A stretch of DNA of 16,461 nt from Candidatus Iainarchaeum sp. (GTDB lineage Archaea; Iainarchaeota; Iainarchaeia; Iainarchaeales; DTGL01), in assembly GCA_017608575.1 (NCBI GenBank), contig JAFCFP010000021.1, positions 1 to 16,461 of the forward strand. Reading direction: 5' to 3'. This document shows, in pieces, positions 1-6,653 of this stretch (position 1 is the first letter of the stretch; every line of letters starts with the position of its first letter). Both the position numbers and the translations under genes were made by a program. A model generated the notes under the pieces. That model saw only the letters and a program-made list of their open reading frames with translations, had not been told where the DNA came from and searched no databases.

Positions 1-600
1 ATAACCGTTGTTGATCCCCACCGCGCAGGACATGAAGAATTATACTATCCAAGCGAAGTGAACGTAAAACTAGCTGATGTTTTTGTAATCAACAAGGAGG
101 ATTCAGCACAAAAAGAAAAAATCGTACAACTTGAAAAAACCCTCCGCGAATTAAACCCTAAAGCAAAAATAGTGCACGCTGATTCTCCAGTGAAAGCGGA
201 AAATGAAAGCGTTATAAGGGGAAAACGCGTTCTTGTAATTGAAGATGGTCCAACACTGACCCACGGCGGAATGAAATATGGCGCTGGAGTGATTGCTGCA
301 AAAAAAGCTGGAGCAAAAGAGCTTGTTGACCCAAGGCCTTTTTTGAAAGGAGAATTGAAAAAAACATTCGAACACTATCCGGGAATTGGAACACTGCTTC
401 CCGCCATGGGTTATTCTGACAAACAAGTAAAGGACTTGGAGGCAACAATCAATGCCTGTGAATGTGACTCAGTGGTTGTTGCCACACCGATTGATTTGGC
501 TAGGATTGTCAGAATCGAAAAACCCTTCACACGCGTTACATATGAATTGAAAGAAAAAACAATTCCAGGGCTAAAAGAGGCAATCAGTGAAATCCTTTGA
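1..600 (+). CDS. C-terminal part of a cyclic 2,3-diphosphoglycerate synthetase-like predicted GTPase (5'-truncated by the window)
   Basis: The frame is open from base 1, so the gene begins upstream; 199 codons remain before TGA at 598-600. The ATG-less position at 58 is an internal GTG, not the start. Visible landmarks are VVDPHRAGHE near the left edge, an NKxD-like INKED (base recognition motif of G-proteins), EDGPTLTHGG, GAGVIAAKKAGA, VDPRPF, LPAMGYS and TPIDLARI. These match the archaeal/bacterial family annotated as predicted GTPase or cyclic 2,3-diphosphoglycerate synthetase, whose members have about 450 residues. The P-loop half should lie upstream. In Methanothermus the enzyme closes 2,3-diphosphoglycerate into its cyclic form in the cytoplasm. 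Whether this organism makes that solute cannot be told, so the family call is firmer than the reaction. T-rich tracts follow the stop. Confidence 0.85.
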   Translation: MTVVDPHRAGHEELYYPSEVNVKLADVFVINKEDSAQKEKIVQLEKTLRELNPKAKIVHADSPVKAENESVIRGKRVLVIEDGPTLTHGGMKYGAGVIAAKKAGAKELVDPRPFLKGELKKTFEHYPGIGTLLPAMGYSDKQVKDLEATINACECDSVVVATPIDLARIVRIEKPFTRVTYELKEKTIPGLKEAISEIL

Positions 601-604
601 TTGC

Positions 605-623
605 CTTTTTCCGCCTCTTTTTT
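605..623 (+). terminator. Oligo-T terminator candidate after the GTPase gene
   Basis: Two T runs (606-610 and 618-623) lie just after the stop at 600. Archaeal transcription commonly ends at U-rich tracts without a strong hairpin, which fits. No stem is evident. Confidence 0.4.
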
Positions 624-637
624 AAAAGGTTGGGTTC

Positions 638-680
638 ACTTTTTAATTACGATTGCTTGTTCTTGCTTTAAAGCAGGTGA
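638..680 (+). promoter_or_regulatory. mgtE promoter/leader: TATA-like element, 12-base palindrome and Shine-Dalgarno
   Basis: A TATA-like TTTTTAATT lies at 640-648. A perfect 12-base palindrome, TGCTTTAAAGCA, sits at 664-675 and its last base opens the AGGTGA ribosome site at 675-680, four bases before ATG 685. The ribosome site fixes the start. The palindrome could be an operator or a small hairpin sensitive to Mg2+ or a regulator; that role is inference. Confidence 0.5.
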
Positions 681-684
681 GCCT

Positions 685-1995
685 ATGGAAGGAAAAAAAC
701 CAAAAAGCTTACTGGGAAAAATTCCTGCATTCAATCCAACCCAAATAGCCATACAGCTGTCAAAACAGGCTCCAGCAATAAGGCTTGCCGCTGCAAGAAG
801 GCTTTCAAGGAGGACTTTTGGCCAAGCATTGCTTGAAATGGAAGAAGAGCAGGCAAGGGAATTCCTTGAAAGAATCCCTGACAAAGAAATTGCTAGAATT
901 GTTTCCAGCCTGAAATCAGACGATGCCACTGACCTGATTCACTTACTGGAAAAAAACCGGGTTCGCAAAATATTAAAACTTGTAAAAAAAGAAAAATTGG
1001 AAGAAATAAAACCATTGCTGAGGTTTGAAGAAGAAACCGCAGGAGCGCTAATGCAGTCGGAATTCATCTCAGTTAAAAAAAACAACACTGTTGCGGAAGC
1101 AATTGAAAAAATCCGCGCCAGCAAAAACTGTGAAAACCTGCATGATGTTTTTGTGGTTGATCGCAATGGAAAAATTGCTGGCGTTGTTTCCCTTAGAAAA
1201 CTCGCCATTTCAAAGCCAACAGAAAAAATAAAAAACATAATGAAAAAAGAGGTTGTTTTCTCCCAAACCAGTGAAGACCAAGAACAGGTTGCAAAAAAGT
1301 TCAAGGAATACGAATTAATTTCAATGCCTGTAGTGAACAGTGAAAAAAAAATGGTTGGAATTATTACTGTTGATGATGTAATTGATGTAATTGAAGAAGA
1401 AGCAACTGAGGACATTTACAGGCTGGCAGGAGTTGATGAAGAGGAAAGCGTTTTTTCATCTCCATTTGTGTCAATTACCAGACGCACTCCCTGGCTTGCA
1501 TTTGATTTAATAATTGTAATGATTTCCGCTTCAGTTATTGGATTGTTTGAAAACACTTTGGCTGCAGTAATTGCACTTGCAATGTTTATTCCGGTTGTTG
1601 CAAACATTGGAGGAAACGCTGGAACTCAAACATTAGCAGTAATGGTAAGAAGCCTGGCCCTGGGTGAAATAGGCGTAAAAGAATACAAGCGTGCTCTAAA
1701 AAAAGAAATAATTGTTGGCTTAATAAACGGTCTAATAATCGGATTACTGATTGGCGCGATTGTCACGCTTTGGAAAGACAACATAATGCTTGGAATCGTG
1801 CTATTGCTTGCCATGCTAACAAACCAGTTAACCGCTGCACTGGCTGGAACACTTGTGCCAGTTTTATTCAAATGGCGCAGAATTGATCCGGCACTGGCTT
1901 CAAGCATTATAATAACAGGCTGCACTGACATAATGGGCTTTTTGGCTTTTTTGGGAATTGCAACTATTTTCTGGCAAGCGGGATTGCTTGCATAA
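685..1995 (+). CDS. mgtE: MgtE-type magnesium transporter
   Basis: This 436-residue protein has the full MgtE layout. An N-terminal helical MgtE_N domain spans about 25-120, with the typical ARRLSRRTF and DDATDLI segments. A CBS pair follows at about 124-240 (VFVVDRNGKIAGVVSL, MPVVNSEKKMVGIITVDDV). Five hydrophobic segments fill about 271-433. The family signature GGNAGTQT is at 309-316 and the acidic pore residue is kept in CTDIMGF (Asp415). Such proteins are homodimeric Mg2+ channels in the cytoplasmic membrane, closed when Mg2+ binds the N and CBS domains. The start at ATG 685 is set by AGGTGA at 675-680; the open frame back to 601 has no such site. Neighbours are unrelated, so it is probably a single transcription unit. 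Specificity for Mg2+ over other divalent ions is from the family. Confidence 0.95.
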   Translation: MEGKKPKSLLGKIPAFNPTQIAIQLSKQAPAIRLAAARRLSRRTFGQALLEMEEEQAREFLERIPDKEIARIVSSLKSDDATDLIHLLEKNRVRKILKLVKKEKLEEIKPLLRFEEETAGALMQSEFISVKKNNTVAEAIEKIRASKNCENLHDVFVVDRNGKIAGVVSLRKLAISKPTEKIKNIMKKEVVFSQTSEDQEQVAKKFKEYELISMPVVNSEKKMVGIITVDDVIDVIEEEATEDIYRLAGVDEEESVFSSPFVSITRRTPWLAFDLIIVMISASVIGLFENTLAAVIALAMFIPVVANIGGNAGTQTLAVMVRSLALGEIGVKEYKRALKKEIIVGLINGLIIGLLIGAIVTLWKDNIMLGIVLLLAMLTNQLTAALAGTLVPVLFKWRRIDPALASSIIITGCTDIMGFLAFLGIATIFWQAGLLA

Positions 1996-2004
1996 CACGC
2001 ACAC

Positions 2005-2026
2005 AAAAAGGTTTTAATGATTTAAA
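2005..2026 (+). promoter_or_regulatory. Promoter of the basic orphan at 2041
   Basis: A purine-rich AAAAAGG (2005-2011, BRE-like) runs into TTTTAATGATTTAAA (2012-2026), 20-30 bases before ATG 2041. No AGGTGA precedes the ATG, so a leaderless or nearly leaderless mRNA is likely. Confidence 0.45.
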
Positions 2027-2040
2027 GGGAAAAAAATAAT

Positions 2041-2469
2041 ATGCCAAAAATAAGAGAGCATATTGCAAAGGGGCAAATTCCCTTACCATTCAAAGGAAAG
2101 CCTCCAAGAAAAAGAAAATTCAAGCCTGAAACAATTAAAAGAGCAGCTCAAACACAAGCACTTTACCGCAATATAAGAGAGGTCATTCAACTGATTGAAT
2201 CACGTTCGAGGATAATTATTTCAAACCGTTTTGAAATTGAACGTGGCAGTGAAAGAGAACTTGACACGCTCAGGGCTTTTCTTAAAAAATTCAATCCAGC
2301 ACATGGTCCAACGTTTCACATAAGTGCAAAAGACATTAAAAAAGCCCAAAAAGCATTAAGGCTCCTTGAAGCAAAATGGCGTCATGTGTTTGAAGATGCC
2401 AAAGGCGAACTCGAAAAAGAAAAAAGAAAAAGGACTCCAATGCTACCATTTGGAAATGGTGGAAAATAA
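2041..2469 (+). CDS. Small basic hypothetical protein
   Basis: The family is not recognised. It is a 142-residue, strongly basic, soluble protein with no signal peptide or membrane segment and no cysteine. The N-terminal 35 residues are rich in Pro, Lys and Arg (PLPFKGKPPRKRKFKPE). The middle (about 36-125) looks helical, with KKAQKALRLLEAKWRHVF as an amphipathic stretch. The C-terminus is again basic and ends in LPFGNGGK, echoing the LPFKGKP near the start. The charge suggests nucleic-acid or ribosome binding, which is inference only. It has its own TATA-like element and a following T-rich terminator, so it appears monocistronic. Coding is supported by ATG close to a promoter, absence of stops and archaeal-like amino-acid usage. 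Two other small basic orphans in the window (10008, 15339) share its style but no clear sequence similarity. Confidence 0.75.
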   Translation: MPKIREHIAKGQIPLPFKGKPPRKRKFKPETIKRAAQTQALYRNIREVIQLIESRSRIIISNRFEIERGSERELDTLRAFLKKFNPAHGPTFHISAKDIKKAQKALRLLEAKWRHVFEDAKGELEKEKRKRTPMLPFGNGGK

Positions 2470-2512
2470 TTTATTTTTTCTTCTTTTTTCCCTTTTTTGA
2501 TTTTTTCTTTGA
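2470..2512 (+). terminator. T-rich terminator between convergent genes
   Basis: At least four T runs of five to six bases are interrupted only by single C or G bases directly after the stop at 2467-2469. This is a strong archaeal-style U-tract terminator for the + strand. The same bases read as Lys codons on the - strand (see the ORF at 2471-2542), so the stretch may serve both purposes. Confidence 0.55.
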
Positions 2513-2542
2513 TTTGCAGCCACAGCACGCCCCATTAATCAC
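2471..2542 (-). CDS. Possible 23-residue Cys/Lys micro-protein
   Basis: Reading from GTG at 2542, one base after the stop of the membrane gene at 2544, gives 23 residues: an N-terminal CCGC cluster (residues 6-9), then an almost pure Lys/Ser tail ending at TAA 2473-2471. Its start overlaps AGGTGA (2544-2539). That ribosome site is better spaced for an ATG at 2535, which opens a different 30-residue basic frame ending at 2443 with no cysteines. Only one of the two, or neither, may be translated. A one-base indel near 2544 would instead fuse the CCGC-Lys tail to the membrane protein. The Lys run equals the terminator T tract on the other strand, so coincidence is quite possible. Confidence 0.25.
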   Translation of the reverse strand: MINGACCGCKSKKKSKKGKKKKK

Positions 2543-2543
2543 C

Positions 2544-2777
2544 TCACAACAAGCCAGCAAAAGAAGCAAACGCATAATAAGAAACAACCGCCACCACTAT
2601 AACAATAATTATTGCCAAAAAAATCATTTTCATGCTTGTTTCACCACTGTTCTCAGAATGCTTTTCCATTGCTGTTTCGTTTTTTTCGTTTTTCCCTGCA
2701 ATAATCTCGTGTCTTAATTTATTCACTTCAGTATCAACCCTTACAGTTTCATCAAGCTGGTTGATTTTTTCTTCCAT
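2544..2777 (-). CDS. Small membrane-anchored protein, C-terminal helix
   Basis: The 77-residue protein has a soluble charged N-terminal part (about 1-48) and one long hydrophobic segment at about 51-72 (MIFLAIIIVIVVAVVSYYAF), ending five residues later. The layout resembles a tail-anchored or membrane-tethered protein. The first 25 residues could form a short coiled coil. The family is not recognised. The frame is open from a TTG at 2816, but ATG 2777 is preferred because the TATA-like element at 2798-2810 would otherwise lie inside the gene, and AGGT stands just before this ATG. It is divergent from the three-helix membrane protein at 2876, sharing a roughly 100-base promoter region, which may mean joint control. 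Confidence 0.65.
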   Translation of the reverse strand: MEEKINQLDETVRVDTEVNKLRHEIIAGKNEKNETAMEKHSENSGETSMKMIFLAIIIVIVVAVVSYYAFASFAGLL

Positions 2778-2797
2778 TAAACCTATTACTGGCTTTT

Positions 2798-2810
2798 CCT
2801 TTTTAAATCT
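2798..2810 (-). promoter_or_regulatory. TATA-like element for the small membrane protein
   Basis: On the - strand this reads AGATTTAAAAAGG, centred about 28 bases before ATG 2777, the right distance for a leaderless or near-leaderless archaeal transcript. Confidence 0.4.
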
Positions 2811-2843
2811 TTCCAAATCTGTTCAAAAAAAGGAAAAGAGAAA

Positions 2844-2853
2844 AAATAAATAC
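2844..2853 (+). promoter_or_regulatory. TATA-like element for the membrane protein at 2876
   Basis: AAATAAATAC lies about 27 bases before ATG 2876, after a purine-rich AAAAGGAAAAGAG that could act as BRE. With the element at 2798-2810 it makes a divergent promoter pair. Confidence 0.4.
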
Positions 2854-2875
2854 AAGAAAGCCCTTATTGAATTAA

Positions 2876-3652
2876 ATGCCCAAGAAATCCAAAAAACCAA
2901 AAAAAGCACAAAGTCCAAAAAAGCATGCTTTCAAAAAAAGCAATGCTGTAAGGCTTGCTCTCAAAATAGTAATTGCTTATTATGTAGTAATGTTTTTTTT
3001 GTCATTTGTTTTTGTGGGTTGCTTGCAGACAATGGGCAATCCCTGTTTTACAAAAATAAGCAAAGAAAACTGTTACATTGGAACAAAAGGCGAAATTACA
3101 CCTCAAACAAAAATTGCAACAGGCATTTCCGGTTTTTCTGATGCTGTTTGTGGTGGCAGTTGTGAATGGCGTGTTTCTCAAACCAATTCAATTGTTCTGC
3201 CGTTCAATGGTGGAATTAAAATTGAAAGAGAAAACAACAACCTAAAAATAACCCCCTTAAAGCAGAACGCAAAAAGCAGTGTTATTGGCACTGGCCAAAA
3301 ATGGGTTTATTCAAGCAATGCGTTTAGCATTGACCCATGGATAATCAAAGAGGAAAAAATTGAATTGGAAAACACTGCAACAATTAACTGCATTGGAAGA
3401 AAAAAGCGTGCTATTTATTTGTTTGAAAAAGAATATGACTTTCTTTTGGTGAATGGAACAAGAAAAATCCATGCAAAACCAAGTCTTTTGGGAATTGCTT
3501 CCTTTTTTGTATTCCTTTTAGTGCTTGTTTGGCTTGAGTTGCCCAACCTAAAAGGAAAGAAACTAAAAGAACTCTTTAAGTCAACAAAATTCAAAATAAC
3601 TGCTTTAATGTGCTTGGGTGTTTCCTTGTTTGTGGCAAGCACTGTTTTGTGA
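2876..3652 (+). CDS. Hypothetical membrane protein with a Cys-containing extracytoplasmic domain
   Basis: The 258 residues begin with a Lys-rich segment (1-25, cytoplasmic by the positive-inside rule). Membrane helices follow at about 27-49, 203-221 and 240-257. Between helices one and two lies a domain of about 150 residues, predicted outside, mostly beta-like (NNLKITPLKQNAKSSV, KIELENTATINC). It has Cys57, Cys66, Cys92, Cys96 and Cys172, and CGGSC at 92-96 stands out. The last part resembles proteins with an outer beta domain and two closing helices, but no family is recognised. The cysteines could form disulfides or hold a metal. ATG 2876 is placed by the TATA-like element and has no strong ribosome site. 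A second frame overlapping the start (2632-3141) is a shadow. Confidence 0.7.
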   Translation: MPKKSKKPKKAQSPKKHAFKKSNAVRLALKIVIAYYVVMFFLSFVFVGCLQTMGNPCFTKISKENCYIGTKGEITPQTKIATGISGFSDAVCGGSCEWRVSQTNSIVLPFNGGIKIERENNNLKITPLKQNAKSSVIGTGQKWVYSSNAFSIDPWIIKEEKIELENTATINCIGRKKRAIYLFEKEYDFLLVNGTRKIHAKPSLLGIASFFVFLLVLVWLELPNLKGKKLKELFKSTKFKITALMCLGVSLFVASTVL

Positions 3653-3656
3653 AAGC

Positions 3657-3690
3657 GATTTAAACCTTTTTGCCAAGTAGTTTTAGGTGA
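3657..3690 (+). promoter_or_regulatory. Promoter and ribosome site of the flavin reductase-like gene
   Basis: GATTTAAACC (3657-3666) is a TATA-like element about 30 bases before ATG 3695, and AGGTGA at 3685-3690 lies four bases before it. The ribosome site decides the start. Confidence 0.5.
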
Positions 3691-3694
3691 TTTA

Positions 3695-4249
3695 ATGGAA
3701 TTAGAACCAGTAAAAGCCTTGTTTCTTTTAAGCCCGAGGTTGACTGCATTGGTTACAACAATGGGAAAAAACGGAAAAGTGAATGCTGCTCCCTATTCAT
3801 TTGTTGGACCTTTAAGCATTAATCCGCCGTTGTGCTATGTTTCCGTTGGAAAAGAAGGCAAGGACACAGAGGCATTTGCCCTTCAAACAAAGCAATTCGT
3901 AATAAACCTTGTAAGCGAAGAATTTGCCCAAAAAGCAATTAATTGCGAGGCAAAGCTTGAACGTGGAGAAAACGAACTCGAAAAATTCGGATTGCACATG
4001 ACAGCAAGCAAGAATGTCACAGTGCCAAGTGTTAAAGAAGCCAAGGCAACAATTGAATGCAATTTAAGTGAGGTAATAAACCCAAAGGACTCTGACCACA
4101 TTTTGTTGATTGGAAGAGTAGTGGGTGGAAAATGCCTTTTCGAGAAAAACGGAAAGCCTGACATGGATTCAATGAATTTAATAATGCATGTTGCAAAAGG
4201 GCATTTCAGAAAAGTGGGGAAAAGAATTGACCTCAAAAGAAACAAATAA
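3695..4249 (+). CDS. Flavin reductase-like FMN-binding protein
   Basis: The 184-residue protein matches the flavin reductase / flavoredoxin split-barrel family, which has about 180-200 residues. Landmarks are SPRLTALVTTMGKNGKVNAAPYS (about 13-35), where NAAPYSFVGPLSINPPL (30-46) is the typical flavin-contact strand and loop. KQFVINLVSE (66-75) and the closing strand HILLIGRVVG (135-144) complete the barrel. Members bind FMN and either reduce it with NAD(P)H or pass electrons; the exact partner is not visible. No signal peptide, so it is cytoplasmic. Its stop (4247-4249) is four bases before the endonuclease III start, so the two genes may be co-transcribed, with no obvious functional link. 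FMN binding is from family knowledge. Confidence 0.85.
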   Translation: MELEPVKALFLLSPRLTALVTTMGKNGKVNAAPYSFVGPLSINPPLCYVSVGKEGKDTEAFALQTKQFVINLVSEEFAQKAINCEAKLERGENELEKFGLHMTASKNVTVPSVKEAKATIECNLSEVINPKDSDHILLIGRVVGGKCLFEKNGKPDMDSMNLIMHVAKGHFRKVGKRIDLKRNK

Positions 4250-4253
4250 TGCA

Positions 4254-4865
4254 ATGGAAGTAATTAAAAGACTTAAGAAAGAATACCAAAATGCGAGGAC
4301 TCGTTTAGTCCATAAAAACACCTTCCAATTGCTTATTGCAACAATTTTAAGCGCCCGAGCAACAGACGAACAGGTTAATGCTGTTACAAAAAAATTATTC
4401 AAAAAATACAAAACACCCGCACAGCTAGCAAAAGTTGATTTGCATGAAATTAAAAAAATAGTGAAAAGCGCTGGTTATTTCAACCAAAAGGCAAAAAGGA
4501 TAAAGGAAGCTTCAAGGATTATTTGCACAAAATACAACAACAAAGTGCCTGATTCAATGAGTGAATTGGTAAAACTTCCAGGCGTTGGAAGAAAAACAGC
4601 AAACATTGTTTTGAGTTATGGTTTTGGAAAAGACGAAGGAATTGCTGTTGACACGCATGTGTTCAGGTTGAGCAAAAGGCTTGGATTGAGCAATGGCAGC
4701 ACTCCGCAAAAGGTTGAATTGGACTTAATGAAACTGATTCCAAAAAAAGAATGGAGTGCAGTTAACACTTCTTTTATATTTCACGGCAGAAAAATCTGCA
4801 ATGCAAGAAACCCAAAACACAAAGAATGCATTTTGTTTGATATTTGTCCAAGCAGGAACATTTAA
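4254..4865 (+). CDS. nth: Endonuclease III (DNA glycosylase/AP lyase) with an altered Fe-S ligand set
   Basis: The 203 residues align in outline with endonuclease III (211 in E. coli), which removes oxidised pyrimidines and cuts at the abasic site. Landmarks are the LSARATDEQVN helix (about 32-42), the helix-hairpin-helix LPGVGRKTAN with catalytic Lys114, and AVDTHVFR with catalytic Asp133. At the C-terminus the cluster motif, normally C-x6-C-x2-C-x5-C, is Cys182-x6-His189-x2-Cys192-x5-Cys198: spacing is exact but the second Cys is His (codon CAC). A His-ligated, labile or absent cluster is possible. ATG 4254 gives the family length; the frame is open to 4188, inside the previous gene, but that extension has no support. 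The end overlaps the convergent ThiI-like gene by four bases. Confidence 0.92.
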   Translation: MEVIKRLKKEYQNARTRLVHKNTFQLLIATILSARATDEQVNAVTKKLFKKYKTPAQLAKVDLHEIKKIVKSAGYFNQKAKRIKEASRIICTKYNNKVPDSMSELVKLPGVGRKTANIVLSYGFGKDEGIAVDTHVFRLSKRLGLSNGSTPQKVELDLMKLIPKKEWSAVNTSFIFHGRKICNARNPKHKECILFDICPSRNI

Positions 4866-5476
4866 TTGCCAGAATCAATTTGAGCAATTGCTTGCAAAAC
4901 TAATTCTTCAACTGAAAGTTTTGCCTCTTCTTCGAGAACTCGCTGCAGAGAAGCATGCGTGCTCGGATGCTTTGGACCCAAAACATCACACATTTCAGGA
5001 CCTGAAGAAACATCAAAGGTTCCAATTTTTTTGGCTATATTGGTTGTCTCACGCTTGTTGAATCCAAGCAATGGTCTCACAACAGGGATTGAAACAACGC
5101 GCGCTGTCACAGAAAGATTGGGAAGGGTTTGGCTTGAAACCTGCCCCAGCGATTCGCCTGTGACAATAAAAGAACATTTTTCTTTTAATGCAACGCGTTC
5201 GGCAATTCGGTAAAAAAGGCGGCGCATTAAAACAAAATAATAAGCCTGTGCGCAATCCCTTGCAATCGTTTCAAGCTGCATTGAAAGGTCAATCACCAGC
5301 ATTTTGAAGCCAAGTTTTTTTGAAATCTTTTTTGCTTTTTTTATGGATTCAGTGCCGGCAAATTTTTTGTTTGAAAAATGCAATGCAGTGATGTCCGCTT
5401 GCCTTGAAACAATGTAGCCGGCGACAGGCGAATCAATTCCCCCACTTAACAAAAGAAGCCCTTTAATTCTTGCCAT
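4862..5476 (-). CDS. Stand-alone ThiI-type PP-loop sulfurtransferase domain
   Basis: This 204-residue protein equals the C-terminal AANH domain of ThiI, the enzyme that adenylates and thiolates tRNA uridine 8 and feeds thiamine thiazole synthesis. The ATP-binding PP-loop SGGIDSP is at 11-17. GESLGQVSSQTLPNL (107-121), IPVVRPLLGFNKRE (130-143) and KKIGTFDVS (149-157) are ThiI signatures. Cys163 in PEMCDVL corresponds to the catalytic Cys (344 in E. coli ThiI). The ferredoxin-like and THUMP domains that hold tRNA, about 170 residues in normal ThiI, are absent, and nothing upstream encodes them since dnaJ abuts. No rhodanese domain is present. The start is firm: AGGTGA (5486-5481) lies four bases before ATG 5476 and contains the dnaJ stop, so translation is likely coupled to dnaJ. 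It may act with a separate THUMP protein or on another substrate. Confidence 0.85.
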   Translation of the reverse strand: MARIKGLLLLSGGIDSPVAGYIVSRQADITALHFSNKKFAGTESIKKAKKISKKLGFKMLVIDLSMQLETIARDCAQAYYFVLMRRLFYRIAERVALKEKCSFIVTGESLGQVSSQTLPNLSVTARVVSIPVVRPLLGFNKRETTNIAKKIGTFDVSSGPEMCDVLGPKHPSTHASLQRVLEEEAKLSVEELVLQAIAQIDSGN

Positions 5477-5480
5477 TTGT

Positions 5481-5486
5481 TCACCT
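5481..5486 (-). promoter_or_regulatory. Ribosome site of the ThiI-like gene containing the dnaJ stop codon
   Basis: AGGTGA on the - strand ends with the TGA that stops dnaJ (5483-5481), four bases before ATG 5476. A ribosome ending dnaJ would sit on the next ribosome site, which points to translational coupling. Confidence 0.7.
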
Positions 5487-6638
5487 GAATTTTTTCCTTA
5501 ACCTTTCCTGGAATTTTTCAAAAAAGCTTTTTCTTTTTTTGTGGAAAGCCTCTTCATTGCGCAATTGTTTCAATAATTCGCGTTCTTTTTTTGAGAGCTT
5601 TTGAGGTGTTTGAACTATTACTTTGACAAATTCATCGCCTTTTCCTGTTGCATTCAAATGCGGTATTCCTTTTCCTTTAAGCCTGAAAATTGTGCCGCTC
5701 TGGGTTCCTGCTGGAATCTTGAGTTTTGCCATGCCGTAAAGCGTTGGAGCTTCAATTTCAGAGCCAAGGGCTGCTTCGGAAAAAGAAATTGGCACTTCAA
5801 CATATACATCTGAATTGTCACGCTTGAATATTTCATGAGGTTCAACAAATACTACAACATAAATGTCTCCTGCTGAACCGCCGTGTTCTCCGGCATTGCC
5901 CTGCCCCTTTAAACGCAAAAAATTTCCAGTGTTAATTCCTGCTGGAATTTTTACCTTTATTTTCTTTTCCTCTTCAAGCAAGCCGCGGCCCCTGCATTTG
6001 GGGCATGGGTTTTTTATTACTTTTCCAGAGCCATGGCAGTTTGGACAAGTAGTGGTTGTCTGAAACAATCCAAGCATTGTGCGACGGGTTTTTGAAACCA
6101 TTCCACTGCCATGGCAGTAACTGCAAACCCCAACATCTGATTCGCCGGCATAGCCTTTTCCAGAGCAAACAGGGCATTTTATTGTTCTTTTAACCCTTAT
6201 TTCTTTTTCAACACCAAATGCTGCTTCCTCAAATGAAACTGAGAGGTTGACGCGGATATCGCTGCCTCTTTCAGGAGTGCTGCGTTTTCTAAATCTTGTT
6301 GAAAAAATGTCACTGAAGCCTCCGCCTGTGAACATGTCAAACAAGTCTTCAAGATCAAAAGGTGAAGAAAAACCACTGAAATCACTGAATCCTTCGCCGA
6401 ATCCACGGAATCCCTTAAATCCTTCAAAGCCATGGCCAAATGAATCGTATGCCTGGCGTTTTTGTGGGTCAGACAAAACAGAGTACGCTTCCTGTATTTC
6501 TTTAAATTTTTCTTCAGCGTTTTTTTCCTTGCTTATGTCAGGGTGGTATTTTTTGGCTAATCGCTTGTAGGCTGCCCTGATTTCTGCATCCGAAGCGCCT
6601 TTTTTAAGGCCAAGTATTTCATAGTAGTCTTTCGCCAT
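5481..6638 (-). CDS. dnaJ: Co-chaperone DnaJ (type I Hsp40)
   Basis: The 385 residues hold all type I domains in order. The J domain spans 1-70 with the HPD tripeptide at 32-34 that stimulates DnaK ATPase. A Gly/Phe-rich segment covers about 68-110. A zinc domain has four CxxCxGxG-type motifs (Cys155/158, 172/175, 198/201, 212/215). Two beta-rich substrate-binding domains follow (about 222-345), and the C-terminus is basic and helical. It delivers unfolded proteins to DnaK in the cytoplasm. Length and motif set are normal for bacterial-type DnaJ. It starts 15 bases after the dnaK stop, so it is in the same operon, third after grpE and dnaK, before the ThiI-like gene. In archaea this system is generally considered acquired from bacteria. 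Confidence 0.97.
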   Translation of the reverse strand: MAKDYYEILGLKKGASDAEIRAAYKRLAKKYHPDISKEKNAEEKFKEIQEAYSVLSDPQKRQAYDSFGHGFEGFKGFRGFGEGFSDFSGFSSPFDLEDLFDMFTGGGFSDIFSTRFRKRSTPERGSDIRVNLSVSFEEAAFGVEKEIRVKRTIKCPVCSGKGYAGESDVGVCSYCHGSGMVSKTRRTMLGLFQTTTTCPNCHGSGKVIKNPCPKCRGRGLLEEEKKIKVKIPAGINTGNFLRLKGQGNAGEHGGSAGDIYVVVFVEPHEIFKRDNSDVYVEVPISFSEAALGSEIEAPTLYGMAKLKIPAGTQSGTIFRLKGKGIPHLNATGKGDEFVKVIVQTPQKLSKKERELLKQLRNEEAFHKKRKSFFEKFQERLRKKFR

Positions 6639-6653
6639 GCAATTCCTTCACTT

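Noticed and set aside
601..684. Upstream extension of mgtE by 28 codons
   Set aside because: AGGTGA four bases before ATG 685 and the MgtE family start support the shorter form; the extension covers the terminator and promoter.
4188..4253. Upstream extension of endonuclease III
   Set aside because: It would overlap the flavin reductase gene by 62 bases and adds residues not typical for the family.
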